From positions 126,125,450 to 126,189,449 of the forward strand of contig CP136069.1 of the NCBI GenBank assembly GCA_032622095.1: a stretch of DNA of 64,000 bases. The letters are read 5' to 3'. The DNA is from Siphonodentalium dalli. Its lineage: Eukaryota; Mollusca; Scaphopoda; Gadilida; Siphonodentaliidae. The notes below the pieces were generated by a model, which made no database searches, had not been told where the DNA came from, and saw only the letters and a list, made by a program, of their open reading frames with translations. Below are positions 56,741 to 64,000 of this stretch, piece after piece. Made by a program: the position numbers and the translations under genes. Each line of letters opens with the position of its first letter. Within the stretch, counting starts at the first letter, position 1.

Positions 56741-57836
56741 TGTTACACTATAATACACAAATTTTTAGATAGTATATTACAGTATCCAAATTAACATTGT
56801 TACAATTCAGATTCTACGGAAAGTTATCTTTAAACATGCAAATAAAAACAATAATCATAGTTTTACAATTGTTTTTTTTATGTAAAATTTTATTTGTCTA
56901 CACGTTGTGGCTAAGCATATCATAACAGTATATTTACATTTATCTAGCAAATGCGCTCTAATTTCTACAAATTAACATTCCAATTCATAAATTGTTTTTT
57001 TTTTTGAAAAAAAAAATACTGTAACAGTTTTGTTTACATACCAACTCGTATAGTTTAATAAATAAAGATAACACTTACCTGATTATGGCAAATAATTCTC
57101 CCTTAATCATAATGGCAACACGATTTGGAAAAACAAATGCTGATGAATCCGTACGCAATTTAGCATCAGATGTAAACATGCTCGGACAGAAACAATTCCC
57201 GGTCGTTCGTTTTTAAACTTACAATTGATGCAGGGTGAAGTGCCAAGCGTTAAGTTTCAACAAGCAGTGAATGGCCATTATATATCTGATTAATTTACCT
57301 TTGTATACAGCATAACGCCCGTGTTGGCATCTGCACGCACGCTTAAAACTCATTAGTCATTGAAATTTGAAAATTTAGAATAATTATTTATCGCGCATTC
57401 ATCGTACAGATTTATACGATGAAAGCAAATATAAACTGCGTATGTGCACACGACTAATATATACTTTCAATGCTATGCCTATAAATAGTATGCAATTATC
57501 TCGCAGAATCAATCAAACAATAATATTAAGCTAATTCTGTTAGTTACACCATTGCATCTGAAATTGCTCGATGTCGTTAGACTATAGGTTAATGTGTGTT
57601 TTATATGCATGTTCCCGTTCATTATCTGCACATTTTTAAATCGTCACGGAAATCTACCTACTAACATATTTGAACGCACATTATAATTTGGATAGTTAAA
57701 TCATACATCTTATCACTGGAAAAATATGAATATATGCTCTAAATCTGTTGGCAGGGCTATTTCAATATACAACATCATATGTATTCAATGTTTCTAATAT
57801 ATAAATTATACCCCAAATTATCATACAAAAAATATG

Positions 57837-58950
57837 TTTTCAAGATGGCATCCAATATGGCTATTCAGAAATGTGAGCTTCAAAATATATCCTGATAAAA
57901 TGTACACATTTACTGTGATCATATATCGTACAACTGGATGTATTAACGTTTATAGCGTAATACCTATGCTATCTCCATTACAAAAGATGGCTGCCGAAAT
58001 GGCCATCGTTTACTTCAAGATACAGGGCTTAAAAATGTATTGCATTTTTACAAAGGCTCATATGCATCATTTAGGTTTGTAGTTTGTATAGTATATGCTA
58101 AATTATCATACAATTTGTCATCACAAAAAAACAATATATATTTTCAAGATGGCGTCCAATATGGCTATTCAGAAATGTCAGCTTCAAAATATATATTGAT
58201 AAAATGTACACATTTGCTGTGATCATATATCGTACACACTGGATGTATTAACGTTTATAGCGTAATACCTATGCTATCTCCATTACAACAGATGGCTGCC
58301 GAAATGGCCATCGTTTACTTCAAGATACAGGGCTTAAAAATGTATTGCATTTTTTACAAAGGCTCATATGCATCATTTAGGTTTGTAGTTTGTATAGTAT
58401 ATGCTAAATTATCATACAATTTGTCATCACAAAAAAAACAATATATATTTTCAAGATGGCGTCCAATATGGCTATTCAGAAATGTCAGCTTCAAAATATA
58501 TCTTGATAAAATGTACACATTTCCTGTGATCATATATCGTACAACTGGATGTATTAGCGTTTATAGCGTAATACCTATGCTATCTCCATTACAAAAGATG
58601 GCTGTCGAAATGGCCATCGTTTACTTCAAGATACAGGGCTTAAAAATGTATTGCATTTTTACAAAGGCTCATATGCATCATTTAGGTTTGTAGTTTGTAT
58701 AGTATATACCAAATTATCATACAATTTGTCATCACAAAAAAAAACAATATATATTTTCAAGATGGCGTCCAATATGGCTATTCAGAAATGTCAGCTTCAA
58801 AATATATCTTGATAAAATGTACACATTTGCTGTGATCATATATCGTACAACTGGATGTATTAGCGTTTATAGCGTAATACCTATGCTATCTCCATTACAA
58901 AAGATGGCTTCCAAAATGGCCACCTTTACTCTAAAATACAGAGCTTAAAA
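57837..58950 (+). repeat. ~305-bp tandem repeat, four units (mirrored at 61045-62158)
   Basis: TTTTCAAGATGGC starts units at 57837, 58141, 58448 and 58754. Each has CCAATATGGCTATTCAGAAA, a GTACACATTT block, TAGCGTAATACCTATGC and AAGATGGCTGCCGAAATGGCC (one base quoted fewer in some copies). A diverged single unit lies at about 59549-59720. The 140-residue ORF spanning units is a by-product: the variable unit lengths (304, 307, 306) shift the frame. Confidence 0.93.
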
Positions 58951-59991
58951 TTACATGCATAATTTAGAAAGTTGATTTTGATTAGTTATACTACTTATTT
59001 CTTCAAAGAGTTAATATTTCCTTATTCTTATCACAGTTTTAAAAACAATCAACAAAAATCTTCATTGTGTATCATATAATGAGTTCTTGGTAGGCTATCT
59101 CATTGTACAACATATACGTATTCATATTTGTTTGTAATATCCAATGGAGTATTTCGTAAATAAAGTTGTCAAATGCTATAATATAATATAAACTCTCAAT
59201 ATCAAAGTATTAAACAAACGAAAAAATAGTCACAGAACCGTCCCATGGGGTAGAATCCCTCTAATACATATCTCATACACAATATTACTTTGTTTTAAAC
59301 CGAGTTGTGTGGAACATCGTCATTTTAATATCATTTTAATCAACCGTTCTAGAACAAATTACTTACACAATCTTTTCTTAAAAGCTGTTAAAAAAAAATT
59401 GTCTACCTAATTCACAATTATTTTTTTGCTAGGTTCGTAGTATTATCATATGGAGCGTAGGTTCGAAAACGAAATTAGTAAGAATGCTTTTTTTTGGTAG
59501 TGGGAATGTGTCAGGGGTAAATTCTGCTATAATTCACTTAATGCTATGTTTTCAAGATGGCGTCCAATATGGCAACTGAGAACTGTGAGCTTCAAAATAT
59601 ATCTGATAAATTGTATGCCTTAGTTAATATGATCACATAATTATGCGCTTGGCTGTCTTCGCGTTGATAACGTATTAGCAACGCTGACGCCATTATAAAA
59701 TGGCAAACATTTACTTCAAAATATACAGCTTCAGAGAAATGTTCGGTATTTTACAAAATAAGACCGAGTGATATTTTGTCTTTCTTCTCGAAATGTATGA
59801 ACAAAACAAGAGATGATATGATATACATTACAAACAACTGAAATGTAGTCAGTTGACGACCACTATACACAAAAATAAATTTGATTACTGCCAACACAGT
59901 GTCAGAATTGAAAAATAAATAGTAAATGTGTATCATAAACACTATAATATCGCATTGAATATTCATTTTATTTATTTATATTATGCCGACC

Positions 59992-60003
59992 TTATGTAAA
60001 ACG
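59992..60003. other. 12-bp spacer at the palindrome centre
   Basis: TTATGTAAAACG is the only non-pairing part. It is bounded by GCCGACC and GGTCGGC. Confidence 0.95.
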
Positions 60004-63000
60004 GGTCGGCATAATATAAATAAATAAAATGAATATTCAATGCGATATTATAGTGTTTATGATACACATTTACTATTTATTTTTCAATTCTGACACTGTG
60101 TTGGCAGTAATCAAATTTATTTTTGTGTATAGTGGTCGTCAACTGACTACATTTCAGTTGTTTGTAATGTATATCATATCATCTCTTGTTTTGTTCATAC
60201 ATTTCGAGAAGAAAGACAAAATATCACTCGGTCTTATTTTGTAAAATACCGAACATTTCTCTGAAGCTGTATATTTTGAAGTAAATGTTTGCCATTTTAT
60301 AATGGCGTCAGCGTTGCTAATACGTTATCAACGCGAAGACAGCCAAGCGCATAATTATGTGATCATATTAACTAAGGCATACAATTTATCAGATATATTT
60401 TGAAGCTCACAGTTCTCAGTTGCCATATTGGACGCCATCTTGAAAACATAGCATTAAGTGAATTATAGCAGAATTTACCCCTGACACATTCCCACTACCA
60501 AAAAAAAGCATTCTTACTAATTTCGTTTTCGAACCTACGCTCCATATGATAATACTACGAACCTAGCAAAAAAATAATTGTGAATTAGGTAGACAATTTT
60601 TTTTTAACAGCTTTTAAGAAAAGATTGTGTAAGTAATTTGTTCTAGAACGGTTGATTAAAATGATATTAAAATGACGATGTTCCACACAACTCGGTTTAA
60701 AACAAAGTAATATTGTGTATGAGATATGTATTAGAGGGATTCTACCCCATGGGACGGTTCTGTGACTATTTTTTCGTTTGTTTAATACTTTGATATTGAG
60801 AGTTTATATTATATTATAGCATTTGACAACTTTATTTACGAAATACTCCATTGGATATTACAAACAAATATGAATACGTATATGTTGTACAATGAGATAG
60901 CCTACCAAGAACTCATTATATGATACACAATGAAGATTTTTGTTGATTGTTTTTAAAACTGTGATAAGAATAAGGAAATATTAACTCTTTGAAGAAATAA
61001 GTAGTATAACTAATCAAAATCAACTTTCTAAATTATGCATGTAATTTTAAGCTCTGTATTTTAGAGTAAAGGTGGCCATTTTGGAAGCCATCTTTTGTAA
61101 TGGAGATAGCATAGGTATTACGCTATAAACGCTAATACATCCAGTTGTACGATATATGATCACAGCAAATGTGTACATTTTATCAAGATATATTTTGAAG
61201 CTGACATTTCTGAATAGCCATATTGGACGCCATCTTGAAAATATATATTGTTTTTTTTTGTGATGACAAATTGTATGATAATTTGGTATATACTATACAA
61301 ACTACAAACCTAAATGATGCATATGAGCCTTTGTAAAAATGCAATACATTTTTAAGCCCTGTATCTTGAAGTAAACGATGGCCATTTCGACAGCCATCTT
61401 TTGTAATGGAGATAGCATAGGTATTACGCTATAAACGCTAATACATCCAGTTGTACGATATATGATCACAGGAAATGTGTACATTTTATCAAGATATATT
61501 TTGAAGCTGACATTTCTGAATAGCCATATTGGACGCCATCTTGAAAATATATATTGTTTTTTTTGTGATGACAAATTGTATGATAATTTAGCATATACTA
61601 TACAAACTACAAACCTAAATGATGCATATGAGCCTTTGTAAAAAATGCAATACATTTTTAAGCCCTGTATCTTGAAGTAAACGATGGCCATTTCGGCAGC
61701 CATCTGTTGTAATGGAGATAGCATAGGTATTACGCTATAAACGTTAATACATCCAGTGTGTACGATATATGATCACAGCAAATGTGTACATTTTATCAAT
61801 ATATATTTTGAAGCTGACATTTCTGAATAGCCATATTGGACGCCATCTTGAAAATATATATTGTTTTTTTGTGATGACAAATTGTATGATAATTTAGCAT
61901 ATACTATACAAACTACAAACCTAAATGATGCATATGAGCCTTTGTAAAAATGCAATACATTTTTAAGCCCTGTATCTTGAAGTAAACGATGGCCATTTCG
62001 GCAGCCATCTTTTGTAATGGAGATAGCATAGGTATTACGCTATAAACGTTAATACATCCAGTTGTACGATATATGATCACAGTAAATGTGTACATTTTAT
62101 CAGGATATATTTTGAAGCTCACATTTCTGAATAGCCATATTGGATGCCATCTTGAAAACATATTTTTTGTATGATAATTTGGGGTATAATTTATATATTA
62201 GAAACATTGAATACATATGATGTTGTATATTGAAATAGCCCTGCCAACAGATTTAGAGCATATATTCATATTTTTCCAGTGATAAGATGTATGATTTAAC
62301 TATCCAAATTATAATGTGCGTTCAAATATGTTAGTAGGTAGATTTCCGTGACGATTTAAAAATGTGCAGATAATGAACGGGAACATGCATATAAAACACA
62401 CATTAACCTATAGTCTAACGACATCGAGCAATTTCAGATGCAATGGTGTAACTAACAGAATTAGCTTAATATTATTGTTTGATTGATTCTGCGAGATAAT
62501 TGCATACTATTTATAGGCATAGCATTGAAAGTATATATTAGTCGTGTGCACATACGCAGTTTATATTTGCTTTCATCGTATAAATCTGTACGATGAATGC
62601 GCGATAAATAATTATTCTAAATTTTCAAATTTCAATGACTAATGAGTTTTAAGCGTGCGTGCAGATGCCAACACGGGCGTTATGCTGTATACAAAGGTAA
62701 ATTAATCAGATATATAATGGCCATTCACTGCTTGTTGAAACTTAACGCTTGGCACTTCACCCTGCATCAATTGTAAGTTTAAAAACGAACGACCGGGAAT
62801 TGTTTCTGTCCGAGCATGTTTACATCTGATGCTAAATTGCGTACGGATTCATCAGCATTTGTTTTTCCAAATCGTGTTGCCATTATGATTAAGGGAGAAT
62901 TATTTGCCATAATCAGGTAAGTGTTATCTTTATTTATTAAACTATACGAGTTGGTATGTAAACAAAACTGTTACAGTATTTTTTTTTTCAAAAAAAAAAA

Positions 63001-64000
63001 CAATTTATGAATTGGAATGTTAATTTGTAGAAATTAGAGCGCATTTGCTAGATAAATGTAAATATACTGTTATGATATGCTTAGCCACAACGTGTAGACA
63101 AATAAAATTTTACATAAAAAAAACAATTGTAAAACTATGATTATTGTTTTTATTTGCATGTTTAAAGATAACTTTCCGTAGAATCTGAATTGTAACAATG
63201 TTAATTTGGATACTGTAATATACTATCTAAAAATTTGTGTATTATAGTGTAACAGTATCCGTTTTTGATAATTAAGAGTTGCATACAAACAGATAATACA
63301 CGCTCTTTAACGATAAATTTGCAACCATATTTAAGTTAAATTATTAGCGCCCTTTTAAGAATTATGATGTGAAGAAGACCTATTTATTAACAATTCTGAG
63401 GTAAAATTATTACAATTTTTGTTTTGCTGTGATATTGAAACACTTTTGGTATTGAAATTATAAAATGAAATCTTAGTGCCCTTTTAAGACATCTTGTTTA
63501 TAAATAGATGGATAAAATAATAAAATAAATCTTAGTGCCATTCTAAGACATATGGGATGAACAAAGTATACTGTATCCGAATATTACGAGGGATTGAAAG
63601 AGTTGCATACAAGCAGATAATAAACGCTCTTTAACGATAAATTTTCAACCATATTTAAGTTAAATTATTAGCGCCCTTTTAAGAATTAAGATGCGAAGAA
63701 GACTTATTTATTAACAATTCTGAGGTTAAATTTTTGGCTGTGATGTTCAAACACTTTTGGTATTGAAATTATAAAATGAAATCTTAGTGCCCCTTTAAGA
63801 CATCTTGTTTATAAATAGTGTGAGATATAAAAAATAATAAAATAAATCTTAGTGCCATTTTAAGACATCTGGTTTAAACAAAGTATACTGTGCGCAAATA
63901 AGAAAATAAATCTTAGTGTCACTTTAAGACAACTGCTTTAAACTTCCTCAATATGTTTCGCTCCGATTAATATAGAAACTTTATATAATTTATTGTTTTA
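60004..64000 (-). repeat. Right arm of the giant palindrome, to the window end
   Basis: Reverse complement of 55995-59991 with no difference seen at any place compared. Constant coordinate sums show no net insertion or deletion over nearly 4 kb. Confidence 0.97.
61045..62158 (-). repeat. ~305-bp tandem repeat, mirrored copy
   Basis: Exact reverse complement of 57837-58950. Its frames at 61302-62161 are identical to those of the left arm. Confidence 0.93.

Larger units (their letters stand above)
55995..59991 (+). repeat. Left arm of a giant palindrome
   Basis: Every position checked pairs with 119995 minus its coordinate. The window's last 40 bases are the reverse complement of 55995-56034. 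Reading frames at 57834-58082, 58271-58693 and 59751-59966 recur identically on the other strand at mirrored coordinates. Even the T11-G-A10 homopolymer pair near 57000 is mirrored exactly at 62980-63000. The arm is at least 3,997 bp and runs to the window edge on the other side, so its true outer limit is unknown. Confidence 0.97.

Noticed and set aside
57834-58693. Open frames of up to 140 residues in the palindrome arms, repeated exactly on the other strand.
   Set aside because: They run through ~305-bp tandem units of unequal length, have no recognised domain, and their duplication is fully explained by the palindrome.
59440-59480. GGTTCGAAA sequence resembling a tRNA B box.
   Set aside because: No matching A box, cloverleaf or terminator could be drawn around it.

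Overview
This window looks like nuclear DNA of a metazoan, most likely a marine invertebrate. It is AT-rich and gene-poor. Spliced-looking exons sit among very many repeats. The recognisable proteins are a class A GPCR with invertebrate peptide-receptor features, an animal-type FLYWCH plus MULE transposase, and several non-LTR (LINE) retrotransposon pieces. I see no bacterial operon, rRNA, tRNA or CRISPR. The species cannot be fixed from the sequence alone.

Layout. 0-3.1 kb: a foldback element built of ~180-bp repeats, with a second TTAA-flanked element nested in it. 3.1-10.8 kb: dispersed and tandem repeats, a 129-bp TA-flanked MITE inside a minisatellite, a palindromic minisatellite and a LINE fragment. 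10.8-14.5 kb: an imperfect composite inverted repeat. 15.1-16.15 kb, minus strand: a GPCR-like sequence with seven membrane helices split by two frame changes. 16.9-18.5 kb: a foldback repeat and two TTAA-flanked elements. 18.5-22.1 kb: a ~430-bp tandem array interrupted by a Mutator-like (MULE) element with an 8-bp target duplication. 22.7-27.4 kb: a 4.7-kb TA-flanked foldback element carrying two kinds of satellite, inserted in what looks like an older coding fragment. 28-29.9 kb: low-complexity DNA, a duplicated segment and a LINE 3' end. 29.9-35.7 kb: a TTAA-flanked element split by a ~5.4-kb LINE with SGNH-like tail, acidic linker, endonuclease, reverse transcriptase and a GTT tail. 36.8-46.8 kb: further TTAA- and TA-flanked hairpin elements, with one candidate exon. 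47-50.8 kb: several candidate exons on both strands. 51-56 kb: AT-rich DNA with short tandem duplications. 56-64 kb: a huge palindrome with arms of at least 3,997 bp around a 12-bp spacer, still running at the window edge.

The window is dominated by DNA transposon derivatives whose target duplications can be read directly (TTAA, TA and an 8-bp site), often with the empty site visible in a neighbouring repeat. A shared ~69-bp hairpin module (GCCAATGC...GCATTGGC) recurs in elements with at least four different outer ends and two different target sites. That module and the large palindrome are the most unusual signals. No autonomous transposase for the TTAA or TA elements is present here. The host genes visible are fragments: the GPCR copy and a few exons with good splice signals. 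All boundaries were read by eye and may be off by a few bases, more for diverged copies.
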